Shown one piece after another: positions 1 to 9,136 of a DNA stretch of 64,000 nt. The DNA lies in contig NZ_WWGH01000002.1 of assembly GCF_009865135.1 (NCBI RefSeq), positions 1,116,001-1,180,000 on the forward strand, given 5' to 3'. The position numbers and the translations under genes are program-made. The DNA is from Streptomyces sp. SID8374 (GTDB lineage Bacteria; Actinomycetota; Actinomycetes; Streptomycetales; Streptomycetaceae). The stretch's first letter is position 1, and every line of letters starts with the position of its first letter. The notes below the pieces were generated by a model. It saw only the letters and a program-made list of their open reading frames with translations. It did no database searches and was not told the DNA's origin.

Positions 1-2
1 GT

Positions 3-1103
3 ATGCGTCGTGCCGCCGTTGCCGTTGCCGCCACCACGATGGCGATCTCGCTGGCCGCTTGCGGGAGCGCCAAGGAGTCCGGCGACAAGGCCGAAAAGGG
101 CTCGGAGAAGAAGGGCAACGACCTGAAGATAGGTCTGCTCCTCCCCGAGAACCAGACGGCCCGTTACGAGAAGTTCGACCGTCCGATCATCGAGAAGAAG
201 ATCGACGAGCTCACGGACGGCAAGGCGAAGGTCACCTACAACAACGCCAAGCAGGACGCGACCACTCAGGCGCAGCAGATCGACACGATGATCACCAACA
301 AGGTCGACGCGCTGATCATCGGTGCCGTGGACGCCAAGGCGATCGAGAACAGCGTCAAGAAGGCCAAGGACGCCGGCATCCCGGTCGTCGCCTTCGACCG
401 CCTCGCCGAGGGCCCGATCGACGCCTACACCTCCTTCGACAACGAAGAGGTCGGCCGCGCACAGGGCACCGCGCTCCTGGAGGCCCTGGGCGACAAGGCC
501 GACGGCGCCACGATCGTGATGATGAACGGCGCGATCACCGACCCGAACGCCGCGCTCTTCAAGAAGGGCGCCAAGTCCGTCCTCGACGGCAAGGTGAAGT
601 ACGGCAAGGAGTACGACACCAAGGAGTGGAAGCCGGAGAACGCCAACGCCAACATGGAAGCGGCGATCACCGCGCTCGGCAAGGACAAGATCGACGGCGT
701 CTACTCCGCCAACGACGGCATGGCGGGCGGCATCATCACCGCCCTCAAGGGCGCCGGCCTCTCCCCGCTCCCCCCGGTCACCGGCCAGGACGCCGAGCTG
801 GCGGGCGTGCAGCGCATCGTCACCGGTGAGCAGTTCATGAGCGTCTACAAGTCCTACCCGGCGGAGGGCGTCGTCGCCGCCGAGATGGCCGTCGCGCTCG
901 CCAAGGGCGAGAAGCTGGACTCGATCGCCACCTCGAAGGTCGACAACGCCAGCCAGAAGGGCATCCCCACGGTCCTCGTCCCGGTCATCTCGCTGACCAA
1001 GGACAACATCAAGGACACCGTGGTCAAGGACGGCATCTGGACGCTGGACGAGATCTGCTCGGGCAAGTACAAGGCCTCCTGCGACAAGATCGGCCTGAAG
1101 TAG
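3..1103 (+). CDS. Sugar ABC transporter substrate-binding lipoprotein (XylF-like)
   Basis: Extracellular receptor of a monosaccharide importer. The 366-residue product has a short signal peptide ending in a lipobox (LAAC, Cys20), a charged Lys/Glu linker, then a periplasmic-binding-protein type 1 fold starting at KIGLLLPENQ. The FDR and SFDNEEVG motifs in the first lobe are typical of xylose/ribose/galactose-type binding proteins, with XylF the nearest by eye. The ATP-binding subunit and permease follow on the same strand, completing an importer. The ATG is only 2 bases from the window edge, so no ribosome binding site is visible and the true start could lie upstream. Substrate is inferred from family resemblance; another pentose or hexose is possible. 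Confidence 0.9.
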   Translation: MRRAAVAVAATTMAISLAACGSAKESGDKAEKGSEKKGNDLKIGLLLPENQTARYEKFDRPIIEKKIDELTDGKAKVTYNNAKQDATTQAQQIDTMITNKVDALIIGAVDAKAIENSVKKAKDAGIPVVAFDRLAEGPIDAYTSFDNEEVGRAQGTALLEALGDKADGATIVMMNGAITDPNAALFKKGAKSVLDGKVKYGKEYDTKEWKPENANANMEAAITALGKDKIDGVYSANDGMAGGIITALKGAGLSPLPPVTGQDAELAGVQRIVTGEQFMSVYKSYPAEGVVAAEMAVALAKGEKLDSIATSKVDNASQKGIPTVLVPVISLTKDNIKDTVVKDGIWTLDEICSGKYKASCDKIGLK

Positions 1104-1107
1104 GCCC

Positions 1108-1274
1108 TGGGGCGTGTCCGGCGGATCTTGACCGGGTCCGCGACGCCTGGCACGGCGCCTCGCCGCGTTGCCGAAACGCCCGAATCGCTCCGCGATGAGG
1201 ACGTTCCAGCGCCTTGCGATGCACCGCACCGGACGCCGCGGCCTACCCGGCCCTGATCCGCCGGACACACCCCA
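1108..1274. repeat. 167-bp element with 20-bp terminal inverted repeats (MITE-like)
   Basis: The left end TGGGGCGTGTCCGGCGGATC (1108-1127) is matched in inverted orientation at 1255-1274 with 19 of 20 identities, and similarity continues inward with mismatches. The element begins four bases after the stop of the binding-protein gene, inside the transport operon. It is too short to encode a transposase. I recall near-identical sequences scattered in Streptomyces genomes, but could not check copy number. It could be a non-autonomous transposable element, or a long RNA hairpin that separates receptor expression from the downstream ATPase and permease. Confidence 0.65.
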
Positions 1275-1540
1275 GGTGGCGTCCGACCGGTCACGGCCGG
1301 CAGGACGCCCCCTCCCGCCGTACGCCCGACGCGTCCTCGCGAAGGCGCCACGGCATCACCGCCCGCGCACGGGCCCGCCGCACAGCGGTCCGCGCGCGCC
1401 ACGAAGCCTGTCCGGTGTCCCGCCCACCAACCGTCCCGCTACCGGGCGGGGCGCCGGACGGAACGCTTCCCCCTTTTTCTGTTCTTCTGCTCGACCGCCG
1501 CGCCTTCCCCCGGGCGCGGCATCCCCGCCGGTCAGGCGGC
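1275..1540. other. Intergenic stretch upstream of the ATPase gene
   Basis: This 266-base gap follows the inverted-repeat element. I see no coding sequence with a credible start, no clear intrinsic terminator and no consensus promoter. A pyrimidine-rich tract lies near 1470-1490, shortly before the ribosome binding site of the next gene. A promoter for the ATPase and permease genes could lie here, but I cannot point to one. Confidence 0.3.
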
Positions 1541-1556
1541 GAAGGAGATGGTTCAC

Positions 1557-2336
1557 GTGACCGCTACGCCCGTGTTGGCGTTGCGAGGGGTCTCCAAGCG
1601 ATTCGGTGCCGTCCAGGTACTCACCGATGTAGAGCTTGAGGTCCACGCCGGTGAGGTGGTCGCCCTGGTGGGCGACAACGGCGCCGGTAAATCAACGCTG
1701 GTCAAGACGATCGCCGGAGTGCACCCCATCGATGAGGGAGTCATCGAGTGGGAGGGCGAGGCGGTCGCGATCGACAAGCCGCACGACGCCCAGAACCTCG
1801 GCGTCGCCACCGTCTATCAGGACCTCGCGCTGTGCGACAACATCGATGTCGTCGGCAACCTCTACCTGGGCCGGGAGCTGCGCCGCTTCGGCATCCTGGA
1901 CGAGGTGGAGATGGAGCGCCGCTCCCGCGAGCTGCTCTCCACGCTCTCCATCCGGATCCCGAGCGTCCGCATCCCGATCGCCTCGCTCTCCGGCGGCCAG
2001 CGCCAGACCGTGGCCATCGCCCGGTCGATGCTCGGCGAGCCCAAGCTCGTCATCCTCGACGAGCCGACCGCCGCCCTCGGCGTGGAGCAGACCGCCCAGG
2101 TCCTCGACCTCGTCGAGAGGCTCCGTGAGCGCGGTCACGCGGTCATCCTCATCAGCCACAACATGGCCGATGTGAAGGCCGTGGCCGACAAGGTCGCCGT
2201 GCTCCGGCTGGGCCGGAACAACGGTGTCTTCGATGTGAAGACCACCTCCCAGGAAGAGATCATCTCCGCCATCACGGGCGCCACGGACAACGCCGTGACC
2301 CGACGTGCGGCGCGCAACGCGGAGGTTTCCAAGTGA
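1557..2336 (+). CDS. Sugar ABC transporter ATP-binding protein (XylG-like, single domain)
   Basis: ATPase subunit powering the importer. The 259-residue product has all ABC signatures: Walker A GDNGAGKST (39-47), Q-loop YQD (about 88), signature LSGGQ (144-148), Walker B LVILDEP (Asp168/Glu169) and H-loop His201. It carries one nucleotide-binding domain, about half the size of E. coli XylG or RbsA, as is common in actinobacteria, so it should work as a homodimer. Start choice: GAAGGAG at 1541-1547 directly abuts an in-frame ATG at 1548, which leaves no spacing, whereas the GTG at 1557 has nine bases and is preferred. Its stop overlaps the GTG of the permease gene by four bases (GTGA), implying translational coupling. 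Confidence 0.93.
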   Translation: MTATPVLALRGVSKRFGAVQVLTDVELEVHAGEVVALVGDNGAGKSTLVKTIAGVHPIDEGVIEWEGEAVAIDKPHDAQNLGVATVYQDLALCDNIDVVGNLYLGRELRRFGILDEVEMERRSRELLSTLSIRIPSVRIPIASLSGGQRQTVAIARSMLGEPKLVILDEPTAALGVEQTAQVLDLVERLRERGHAVILISHNMADVKAVADKVAVLRLGRNNGVFDVKTTSQEEIISAITGATDNAVTRRAARNAEVSK

Positions 2337-3643
2337 CCACCGACAAGTCCGCGGCCTCGCTGGACAAGACCCCCGCCCCGGCGGACGCGCCGGTCGGCAA
2401 CCCCGACGCGGCCGAGGGCGCGGCCACGGTCGTCGACCCCCGCCTGCTCATCCGCGAGCAGGGCTTCGCCGGATACATCACCGAGTTCAAGCGCAAGATC
2501 AGCGGCGGTGACCTGGGCTCCATCCCGGTGGTCGTCGGCCTCGCGATCATCGCCATCGTCTTCCAGAGCATGAACTCCGAGTTCCTCTCCGCGAAGAACA
2601 TCAGCGACATCGCCACCACGATGGTCGCCACCGGCATGATGGCCGTCGGCATCATCTTCGTCCTGCTGCTCGGCGAGATCGACCTCTCGGTCGGCTCGGT
2701 CAGCGGTGTCTCCGGCGCCCTCGTCGCGGTGCTCAGCGTCACCCAGGGCATGAACGAGTGGCTGGCGATCCTCGTCGCCATCGTCAGCGGCGCGGTGATC
2801 GGCGCGATCCACGGCTTCTTCTTCGCCAGGATCGGCGCCCCGGCCTTCGCCGTCACCCTGGCCGGCCTGCTGTTCTGGCTCGGCTTCATGCTCCAGCTGC
2901 TCGGCGACTCCGGCACCATCAACCTGGACGGCGACGGGGTGGTCGGCAAGCTGACCACGTACTACTTCACCGATGTCGCCGCCGCCTACGGGCTCGCCGC
3001 CGTCGCGGTCATCGGCTACTTCGCCGCCGCCTTCCTGGACACCCGCCGCCGCGAGGCCGCGGGCATCCCGTCCCGGCCGATCGCCGACATCGCCCTGCGC
3101 ACCGGCGTCCTCGCGGTGTTCGCGTTCGCCGCGGCGTACATGTTCAACCAGTACCGCGGCCTGCCGCTCGCCTTGGTCCTCTTCCTGATCGTCCTGGTCG
3201 GCACGGACTTCGTGCTGCGCCGCACGGCGTACGGGCGGAAGATCTTCGCGCTCGGCGGCAGCGTCGAGGCCTCCCGGCGCGCCGGTATCAACGTCACCGC
3301 GATCCGGATCTCCGTCTTCTCCATCGCGGGTACGTTCGCGGCGATCGGCGGCCTGTTCTGGGCCTCCAAGATCGCGGCGGCCAACCAGGGCTCCGGCACC
3401 GGCGACCTGCTGATGAACGTCATCGCGGCGGCCGTCATCGGCGGCACCAGCCTCTTCGGCGGCCGCGGCCGCACCTGGAACGCGCTGCTCGGTGTCATGG
3501 TGATCGTCTCCATCCAGTACGGACTGTCGCTGGAGGGCATCGCCACGCCGATCCAGTACATGGTCACCGGCGCCGTGCTGCTCGCCACGGTCGTCATCGA
3601 CTCCGTCACCCGTAAGACCCAGAAGACCGCGGGCCGCGCCTGA
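2333..3643 (+). CDS. Sugar ABC transporter permease (XylH-like)
   Basis: Membrane channel of the importer, 436 residues, of the branched-chain/ribose-type permease family (BPD_transp_2). About ten hydrophobic segments follow a polar N-terminal tail of roughly 60 residues that carries the GYITEFKRKI stretch before the first membrane helix. Family motifs GEIDLSVGSVSG and GGTSLFGGRG are present. The protein is longer than ribose permeases (about 320 residues) because of extra hydrophobic segments around residues 215-275, as in XylH. The GTG start lies in the GTGA overlap with the ATPase stop, with GGAGG just upstream. A strong hairpin follows the stop, closing the operon. Confidence 0.93.
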   Translation: MTTDKSAASLDKTPAPADAPVGNPDAAEGAATVVDPRLLIREQGFAGYITEFKRKISGGDLGSIPVVVGLAIIAIVFQSMNSEFLSAKNISDIATTMVATGMMAVGIIFVLLLGEIDLSVGSVSGVSGALVAVLSVTQGMNEWLAILVAIVSGAVIGAIHGFFFARIGAPAFAVTLAGLLFWLGFMLQLLGDSGTINLDGDGVVGKLTTYYFTDVAAAYGLAAVAVIGYFAAAFLDTRRREAAGIPSRPIADIALRTGVLAVFAFAAAYMFNQYRGLPLALVLFLIVLVGTDFVLRRTAYGRKIFALGGSVEASRRAGINVTAIRISVFSIAGTFAAIGGLFWASKIAAANQGSGTGDLLMNVIAAAVIGGTSLFGGRGRTWNALLGVMVIVSIQYGLSLEGIATPIQYMVTGAVLLATVVIDSVTRKTQKTAGRA

Positions 3644-3653
3644 CCGCGGATCC

Positions 3654-3696
3654 GCGCAGGTGCCCGGCGCCCCACAGGGGTGCCGGGCACCTGCGC
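3654..3696 (+). terminator. Strong hairpin terminator after the sugar transporter operon
   Basis: GCGCAGGTGCCCGGC (3654-3668) pairs perfectly with 3682-3696, and the inner CCCC/GGGG lengthens the stem to about 20 base pairs around an ACA loop. It lies 10 bases past the permease stop. There is no U-tract, which is common in high-GC actinobacteria. Confidence 0.85.
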
Positions 3697-3756
3697 GTCC
3701 CGGTCCGCCCGCGTTCGAACACAGGCTCCCGCTGCCCACGCCCGGCGGTGGAACAT

Positions 3757-3762
3757 TAGACT
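3757..3762 (+). promoter_or_regulatory. Possible -10 element (TAGACT) for dxs
   Basis: TAGACT stands 45 bases before the dxs GTG start, between the upstream terminator and the AAGGAGG ribosome binding site at 3796-3802. I see no convincing -35 hexamer at the usual distance, so the call rests on the -10 alone. Confidence 0.35.
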
Positions 3763-3807
3763 CATCGGATCGGCACGCTCGATCAGCTCAAACGCAAGGA
3801 GGCACGG

Positions 3808-5721
3808 GTGGATCTGCTGACCCGCATCAAGGGACCGCGCGACCTGGACCGACTCGGCCTCGACGAGCTGGACCAGCTCGCGGAGGAGATCCGCACCTTC
3901 CTCGTCGACGCGGTGTCCAAGACCGGCGGACACCTCGGCCCCAACCTGGGAGTGGTGGAGCTCACGATCGCCCTGCACCGGGTCTTCGAGTCGCCCCGCG
4001 ACAAGGTGCTCTGGGACACCGGCCACCAGAGTTACGTGCACAAGCTGCTCACCGGCCGCCAGGACTTCTCCCGCCTCAAGATGAAGGGCGGCCTCTCCGG
4101 CTACCCCTCGCAGGCCGAGTCCGAGCACGACGTCATCGAGAACAGCCACGCCTCCACGGTCCTCGGCTGGGCCGACGGCCTGGCCAAGGCCAACGAGGTA
4201 CTGAAGAAGGACGACCACGTCGTCGCGGTCATCGGCGACGGCGCGCTCACCGGCGGTATGGCCTGGGAGGCGCTGAACAACATCGCCGCCGCCAAGGACC
4301 GCCCGCTGGTCATCGTGGTCAACGACAACGAGCGCTCGTACGCTCCCACGATCGGCGGCCTCGCCAACCACCTCGCCACGCTCCGTACGACCGACGGCTA
4401 CGAGCGGTTCCTGGCCCGCGGCAAGGACATCCTGGAGCGCACGCCCGTCGTCGGCCGCCCGCTCTACGAGACCCTGCACGGCGCCAAGAAGGGCCTGAAG
4501 GACTTCATCGCCCCGCAGGGCATGTTCGAGGACCTCGGCCTGAAGTACGTCGGCCCCATCGACGGCCACGACATCGAGGCCCTGGAGTCCGCGCTCCAGC
4601 GCGCCAAGCGCTTCGGCGGCCCGGTCATCGTGCACTGCCTCACCGAGAAGGGCCGCGGCTACACCCCCGCCCTGGAGGACGAGGCCGACCGCTTCCACGC
4701 GGTGGGCAAGATCCACCCGGACACCGGTCTGCCGATCTCCACCTCCGGCCTCGACTGGACCTCGGTCTTCGGCGAGGAGATGCTCAAGCTCGGCCAGGAG
4801 CGCGAGGACATCGTCGCGATCACCGCGGCCATGCTCCAGCCGGTCGGCCTCGGCAAGTTCGAGGAGGCATTCCCGGACCGGATCTACGACGTCGGCATCG
4901 CCGAGCAGCACGGCGCGGTCTCCGCGGCGGGCCTGGCCACCGGCGGCCTCCACCCGGTCTTCGCGGTCTACGCCACCTTCCTCAACCGCGCCTTCGACCA
5001 GGTCCTGATGGATGTGGCCCTGCACAAGTGCGGCGTCACCTTCGTCCTGGACCGGGCCGGCGTCACCGGCACCGACGGCGCCTCGCACAACGGCATGTGG
5101 GACATGTCGATCCTCCAGTGCGTGCCCACCCTCCGGATCGCCGCCCCGCGCGACGCCGACCAGGTCCGCGCCCAGCTGCGCGAGGCCGTCGCCGTCGACG
5201 ACGCGCCCACCGTGGTCCGCTTCTCCAAGGGCGCGGTCGGCCCGGCGGTCAAGGCCGTCGGCAAGGCCGGGGGCATGGACATCCTGCGCGAGCCGAAGGC
5301 GGCCCGCCCGGACGTCCTGATCGTCTCCGTCGGCGCGCTCGCCCCGATGTGCCTGGAGATCGCCGACCTGCTGGACGCCCAGGGCATCTCCTCCACCGTC
5401 GTCGACCCGCGCTGGGTCAAACCGGTGGACGAGGCGCTCGCCCCGCTCGCCGAGCGCCACCGCGTCGTCGTCACCGTCGAGGACAACAGCCGCGCCGGAG
5501 GGGTCGGCTCCGCCGTCGCCCAGGCGCTGCGCGACGCGGGCGTCGACGTACCGCTGCGCGACTTCGGCATCCCGCCGGTCTTCCTCGACCACGCCTCGCG
5601 CGGCGAGGTCATGGCCGAGATCGGACTGACCGCCCCGGACATCGCCCGCCAGGTCACCGGCCTGGTCGCGAAGCTGGACGGCCGCTTCGAGAGCCGCGCG
5701 GTGGAGCCCGCCCGCGACTGA
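3808..5721 (+). CDS. dxs: 1-deoxy-D-xylulose-5-phosphate synthase
   Basis: First enzyme of the MEP isoprenoid pathway: condenses pyruvate with glyceraldehyde 3-phosphate using thiamine diphosphate to give DXP, which also feeds thiamine and pyridoxal synthesis. The 637-residue length is normal for Dxs. Visible signatures are the N-terminal [13 protein letters not shown] and GHQSYVHK motifs, the thiamine-diphosphate site [16 protein letters not shown], the catalytic-Glu motif [13 protein letters not shown], and a C-terminal transketolase domain (RWVKPVDE). GTG start with AAGGAGG (3796-3802) six bases upstream. It appears to be a single-gene unit: hairpin terminators stand before it (3654-3696) and after it (5748-5789). 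Streptomyces often carry two dxs genes; which copy this is cannot be told from here. Confidence 0.97.
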   Translation: MDLLTRIKGPRDLDRLGLDELDQLAEEIRTFLVDAVSKTGGHLGPNLGVVELTIALHRVFESPRDKVLWDTGHQSYVHKLLTGRQDFSRLKMKGGLSGYPSQAESEHDVIENSHASTVLGWADGLAKANEVLKKDDHVVAVIGDGALTGGMAWEALNNIAAAKDRPLVIVVNDNERSYAPTIGGLANHLATLRTTDGYERFLARGKDILERTPVVGRPLYETLHGAKKGLKDFIAPQGMFEDLGLKYVGPIDGHDIEALESALQRAKRFGGPVIVHCLTEKGRGYTPALEDEADRFHAVGKIHPDTGLPISTSGLDWTSVFGEEMLKLGQEREDIVAITAAMLQPVGLGKFEEAFPDRIYDVGIAEQHGAVSAAGLATGGLHPVFAVYATFLNRAFDQVLMDVALHKCGVTFVLDRAGVTGTDGASHNGMWDMSILQCVPTLRIAAPRDADQVRAQLREAVAVDDAPTVVRFSKGAVGPAVKAVGKAGGMDILREPKAARPDVLIVSVGALAPMCLEIADLLDAQGISSTVVDPRWVKPVDEALAPLAERHRVVVTVEDNSRAGGVGSAVAQALRDAGVDVPLRDFGIPPVFLDHASRGEVMAEIGLTAPDIARQVTGLVAKLDGRFESRAVEPARD

Positions 5722-5747
5722 CCCGCGTATCTCTCCGTACGGCCGAC

Positions 5748-5789
5748 GGGCCGGGAGAGCCGCCCCTGTACGGGTGGTTCTCCCGGCCC
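5748..5789 (+). terminator. Hairpin terminator after dxs
   Basis: GGGCCGGGAGA (5748-5758) pairs with TCTCCCGGCCC (5779-5789), 11 perfect base pairs, and CC/GG pairs inside the loop extend it. It starts 26 bases after the dxs stop and separates dxs from the permease gene. Confidence 0.8.
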
Positions 5790-5876
5790 ATTCGCATGAA
5801 ACGGGCCAGATGGCGCGTTCTTACGCCTACCGGGTCCCAATCATGGCGTGCACAACGAGTGCGTGGAGGTACGCAG

Positions 5877-7379
5877 GTGAGCGCGCAGGTCACACCACCC
5901 CGCGGAAACGGCATGTTCCGCACCAAGTCCGTCGAACAGTCGATCCTTGACACCGAGGAGCCGGAGCACGCGCTCAAGAAGTCCCTCTCCGCCCTGGACC
6001 TCACGGTCTTCGGCGTGGGCGTCATCATCGGTACCGGCATCTTCGTCCTCACGGGCAAGGTCGCCAAGGAGACGGCCGGCCCGGCGACCGCCATCGCCTT
6101 CGTCGCGGCCGGCGTCGTCTGCGCCCTGGCCGCGCTCTGTTACGCCGAGTTCGCCTCCACCGTCCCCGTCGCCGGCTCCGCGTACACGTTCTCGTACGCC
6201 TCGCTCGGCGAGCTGGTGGCCTGGATCATCGGCTGGGACCTGGTGCTGGAGTTCGCGCTGGGCACGGCGGTGGTCGCCGTCGGCTGGTCCGGCTACGTCC
6301 GCTCGCTGATGGACAACGTCAACTGGACGATGCCCGAAGCCCTTTCGGGACCGGACGTGGCGGAAGGACTCGGCTTCGACATCCTCGCCTTCGCCCTGGT
6401 CCTGATCCTGACCGTCATCCTGGTCATCGGCATGAAGCTCTCCGCCCGGGTCACCTCGGTCGTCGTGGCGATCAAGGTCGGCGTGGTCCTCATGGTGATC
6501 GTCGCGGGCCTGTTCTTCATCAAGGCCGAGAACTACAAGCCCTTCATCCCGCCGGCCGAGAAGCAGCCCACCGGCTCCGGCTGGGACGCCCCGCTGGTCC
6601 AGCTGATCTTCGGCTACGAGCCCACCAACTTCGGCATCATGGGCATCTTCACCGCCGCCTCCATCGTCTTCTTCGCCTTCATCGGCTTCGACGTGGTGGC
6701 CACCGCCGCCGAGGAGACCAAGCTGCCCCAGCGCGACATGCCGCGCGGCATCCTCGGCTCGCTCATCATCTGCACGGTGCTCTACGTGGCGGTCTCGATC
6801 GTCGTCACCGGCATGCAGCACTACAGCGAACTCTCCGTCAGCGCCCCGCTCGCCGACGCCTTCAAGGCCACCGGGCACCCGTTCTACGCCGGTCTGATCA
6901 GCTTCGGCGCGGCGGTCGGCCTCACCACGGTCTGCATGATCCTGCTGCTCGGCCAGACCCGCGTCTTCTTCGCGATGAGCCGGGACGGACTGCTGCCGCG
7001 CTTCTTCTCCAAGACGCACCCGCGCTTCCGCACCCCGTACCGCCCGACGATCCTGCTCGGTGTGCTGATCGCGATCATCGCCGGGTTCACGAGCATCGAC
7101 GAGCTGGCCACCCTGGTGAACATCGGCACGCTCTTCGCGTTCGTCGTCGTCGCGCTCGGCGTCCTGGTCCTGCGCCGCACCCGCCCCGACCTGCCCCGCG
7201 CCTTCCGCACCCCGTGGGTGCCGCTGCTGCCGATCGCCTCGGTGGCCGCCTCGGTCTGGCTGATGCTCAATCTGCCGGTGGAGACCTGGGTCCGGTTCGG
7301 GGCCTGGATGGTGCTCGGAGTGATCATCTACTTCGTGTACGGGCGCCGCCACAGCCTGCTGGGCAAGCAGGCCCGCTAG
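5877..7379 (+). CDS. APC-family amino acid permease
   Basis: Cytoplasmic-membrane amino-acid transporter, 500 residues and about 12 membrane helices. The N-terminal cytoplasmic segment FRTKSVEQSI is followed by the APC signature VIIGTGIFVLTG in helix 1; the FFAFIGFDVVATAAEETKLP motif with the conserved Glu pair and the late FFAMSRDGLLP loop are typical of the cationic amino-acid/YhdG-type subgroup. The GTG at 5877 has GGAGG at 5865-5869 with seven bases of spacing; the open frame extends far upstream without plausible starts. The stop overlaps the stop of the convergent nuclease gene at a shared CTAG. Substrate specificity is not readable here. Confidence 0.9.
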   Translation: MSAQVTPPRGNGMFRTKSVEQSILDTEEPEHALKKSLSALDLTVFGVGVIIGTGIFVLTGKVAKETAGPATAIAFVAAGVVCALAALCYAEFASTVPVAGSAYTFSYASLGELVAWIIGWDLVLEFALGTAVVAVGWSGYVRSLMDNVNWTMPEALSGPDVAEGLGFDILAFALVLILTVILVIGMKLSARVTSVVVAIKVGVVLMVIVAGLFFIKAENYKPFIPPAEKQPTGSGWDAPLVQLIFGYEPTNFGIMGIFTAASIVFFAFIGFDVVATAAEETKLPQRDMPRGILGSLIICTVLYVAVSIVVTGMQHYSELSVSAPLADAFKATGHPFYAGLISFGAAVGLTTVCMILLLGQTRVFFAMSRDGLLPRFFSKTHPRFRTPYRPTILLGVLIAIIAGFTSIDELATLVNIGTLFAFVVVALGVLVLRRTRPDLPRAFRTPWVPLLPIASVAASVWLMLNLPVETWVRFGAWMVLGVIIYFVYGRRHSLLGKQAR

Positions 7380-7777
7380 GACCTTCCCTCCGGACCGGGC
7401 CGTACGGTACGGGGCCCGACGCACCGTGCCCCGTACGCCTCGACCCGCTGCCGCAGCCCCCGGTCGGCGGTGACGACGACGCAACCGCGCTCCGGCCCGG
7501 CGGCCGCCGCCAGTTCGGCGATCAGGTCGTCACCGCTGCCGGGGGCCGAGGCGACCTCGACGCCCGGCACGGACGCGACACCCCGGGCGGCCCCTTCCAC
7601 GACGAGCAGGATCTCGACGGGACCGGGCACCCCCGGCAGCCCGTCCGCGGCGTACGGGACCAGCGCGTCCCGCAGCCGCTCGGCCGCCCCGCGCCGGTCC
7701 CGCCACCACCCGTCGGGCACGGACCCGACCACGTTGGCCCCGTCCACGATCACCAGTACCGCCGCGCCGTCGTCCAT
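7376..7777 (-). CDS. NYN/PIN-like nuclease domain protein
   Basis: Small 133-residue protein with the acidic signature of NYN/PIN nucleases: IVDGANVVG (Asp12), GSGDDLI (Asp83, Asp84) and VVTADRGLR (Asp105), spaced as in a Mg-dependent RNase fold. The WWRDRRG segment after the first motif is common in actinobacterial members. A role in RNA processing or decay is inferred from the fold; the target is unknown. It is convergent with the amino-acid permease and shares the palindromic CTAG with its stop codon, so no terminator fits between them. Some databases label similar short proteins as nucleotide pyrophosphohydrolases, which the motifs do not support. Confidence 0.75.
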   Translation of the reverse strand: MDDGAAVLVIVDGANVVGSVPDGWWRDRRGAAERLRDALVPYAADGLPGVPGPVEILLVVEGAARGVASVPGVEVASAPGSGDDLIAELAAAAGPERGCVVVTADRGLRQRVEAYGARCVGPRTVRPGPEGRS

Positions 7778-7805
7778 CCCGGCAGCGTACGAGCTCCGGG
7801 TGCCG

Positions 7806-8885
7806 TCAGCCGCCGGTGGCGGGCGACTTCTTCGCTTCCTCGGGGATCGCGGTGTCCTCGCGGATCGCCTTCCACAGCTGACCGGCCTGCGGCTCGGCGG
7901 CGACCACCCGGTTCGGGTCGGCCTTGTCGTACGCCACCGGCAGCATGATGGTCTCCATCGTGGCCGGGTCGACGCCGTTCATGGAGCGGCCGAACTCCGC
8001 CAGCGAGGTGAGCGAGGCGAGCTCCGAGTCGGTGGTGAGCGACTTGGTGGCCGAGTTGGCGATCTTGTACGAGTTGGCCGGACTGCCCAGCAGATCCTGC
8101 GACTTGACCTCGCTCAGCAGGGCGATCAGGAACTGCTGCTGGAGCCCGATACGGCCGAGGTCGCTGCCGTCACCGATACCGTGCCGGGTCCGTACGTACG
8201 CGAGGGACTCGGTCCCGTCCAGCTTCTGCGGACCCGCGGTGAGGTTGAGCCCCGACGCCTTGTCGTCGATGTCCAGCGGTACGTCGACGGTGACACCGCC
8301 GATGGCGTCGACCAGGTCCTTGAACCCGGCGAAGTTGATCTCCAGGTAGTGGTCGATGCGGACGCCGGACATCTTCTCCACCGTCTTCACCACACAGGCC
8401 GGACCGACCTGCGCGTAGACGGAGTTGAACATGACGCGCTCCTTGGCGGGCACGGTCGCCCCGCCGTCCTTGGCGCACTCGGGCCGGGTCACCAGGGTGT
8501 CGCGCGGTATGGAGACGGCGACGGCCTTGGCACGGCCCTCGGGTATGTGGACCACCAGCGCGGTGTCGGACCGGGCACCGCTGACGCTCCCGCCCCCGCC
8601 CAGCGCCTCGTTCTCCGCCCCGTCCCGCGAGTCCGAGCCCAGGACCAGCAGGTTCTGCCCGCTGGTGGGGAGCTTCTCCGGGCGGTCCTCACCGAGCGCC
8701 TTGTCGATGTCGACGCCCTTGATGTTCCCGTCGAGACTGCTGTAGAGCCAGTACGCGGTGCCACCGCCCGCGAGCAGCAGGACGAGGAGGACGCCGAGCG
8801 TGATCTTGAGGCCGCGGCGGCGCTTGCGGGGCTTGGGGGCGCGGCGGGAGGCGCGGGGGCCCGGAGGCATGACGTCGTTGCTCAT
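7806..8885 (-). CDS. LCP (LytR-CpsA-Psr) family glycopolymer ligase
   Basis: Membrane-anchored extracytoplasmic enzyme of the family that transfers undecaprenyl-linked glycopolymers (teichoic acid, arabinogalactan, capsule) onto peptidoglycan. The 359-residue product has a basic cytoplasmic N-terminus (PKPRKRRR), one membrane helix at about residues 27-48, then the LCP domain with VLGSDSRDG, VSIPRDTLV, the FAGFKDLVDAIGGV core and the arginine-rich YVRTRH / DLGRIGLQQQ segment that binds the pyrophosphate lipid carrier. It lies 1.7 kb from a large glycerophosphotransferase gene, so that polymer may be its substrate (inference). ATG start with a weak AGG; the first bases of the gene face a divergent promoter region. 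Confidence 0.92.
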   Translation of the reverse strand: MSNDVMPPGPRASRRAPKPRKRRRGLKITLGVLLVLLLAGGGTAYWLYSSLDGNIKGVDIDKALGEDRPEKLPTSGQNLLVLGSDSRDGAENEALGGGGSVSGARSDTALVVHIPEGRAKAVAVSIPRDTLVTRPECAKDGGATVPAKERVMFNSVYAQVGPACVVKTVEKMSGVRIDHYLEINFAGFKDLVDAIGGVTVDVPLDIDDKASGLNLTAGPQKLDGTESLAYVRTRHGIGDGSDLGRIGLQQQFLIALLSEVKSQDLLGSPANSYKIANSATKSLTTDSELASLTSLAEFGRSMNGVDPATMETIMLPVAYDKADPNRVVAAEPQAGQLWKAIREDTAIPEEAKKSPATGG

Positions 8886-9136
8886 CCTGTTTTCGAGTCC
8901 CTAGGTCTCGCGGCCCCGTGGGGCTGTGGCGGGTGGACTCGGGTGGGGGGAGGAGCCGGTCCGACAATCGTGGTCCGTAGAACTATAGACAATGTGTCGA
9001 TCGTGCGTGCGACTCCCAGATGACATCGCCCGGCCATGCGGTCGCCGTGGCGGCGTCGGTCCGTAAGGGATCTTCGTATTCCGAGCGCCATCTGTTCGCT
9101 CGCTGTGAGGGTCTAGGATGAGCCGGATTCGAAATT
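8886..9136. promoter_or_regulatory. Divergent promoter region between the LCP gene and the propeller-like gene
   Basis: This 251-base gap separates genes transcribed away from each other. Toward the + gene, TAGGAT (9112-9117) could be a -10 element. Toward the LCP gene, TATAGT read on the minus strand (plus 8983-8988) sits about 100 bases upstream of its ATG. Neither has a convincing -35, so these are suggestions only. Confidence 0.35.

Noticed and set aside
1548-1556. ATG start for the sugar ATPase gene
   Set aside because: The GAAGGAG motif touches this ATG, leaving no spacing; GTG 1557 fits.
3016-5592. 858-codon minus-strand open frame opposite the permease and dxs genes
   Set aside because: Antisense shadow of high-GC coding; its composition (Asp/Gly/Val/Arg runs) follows from the third-position bias of dxs, which has full motif support.
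3660-5876. Extension of the amino-acid permease frame back through dxs
   Set aside because: Out of frame with dxs, Arg/Pro/Gly-rich; the GTG at 5877 has a good ribosome binding site.
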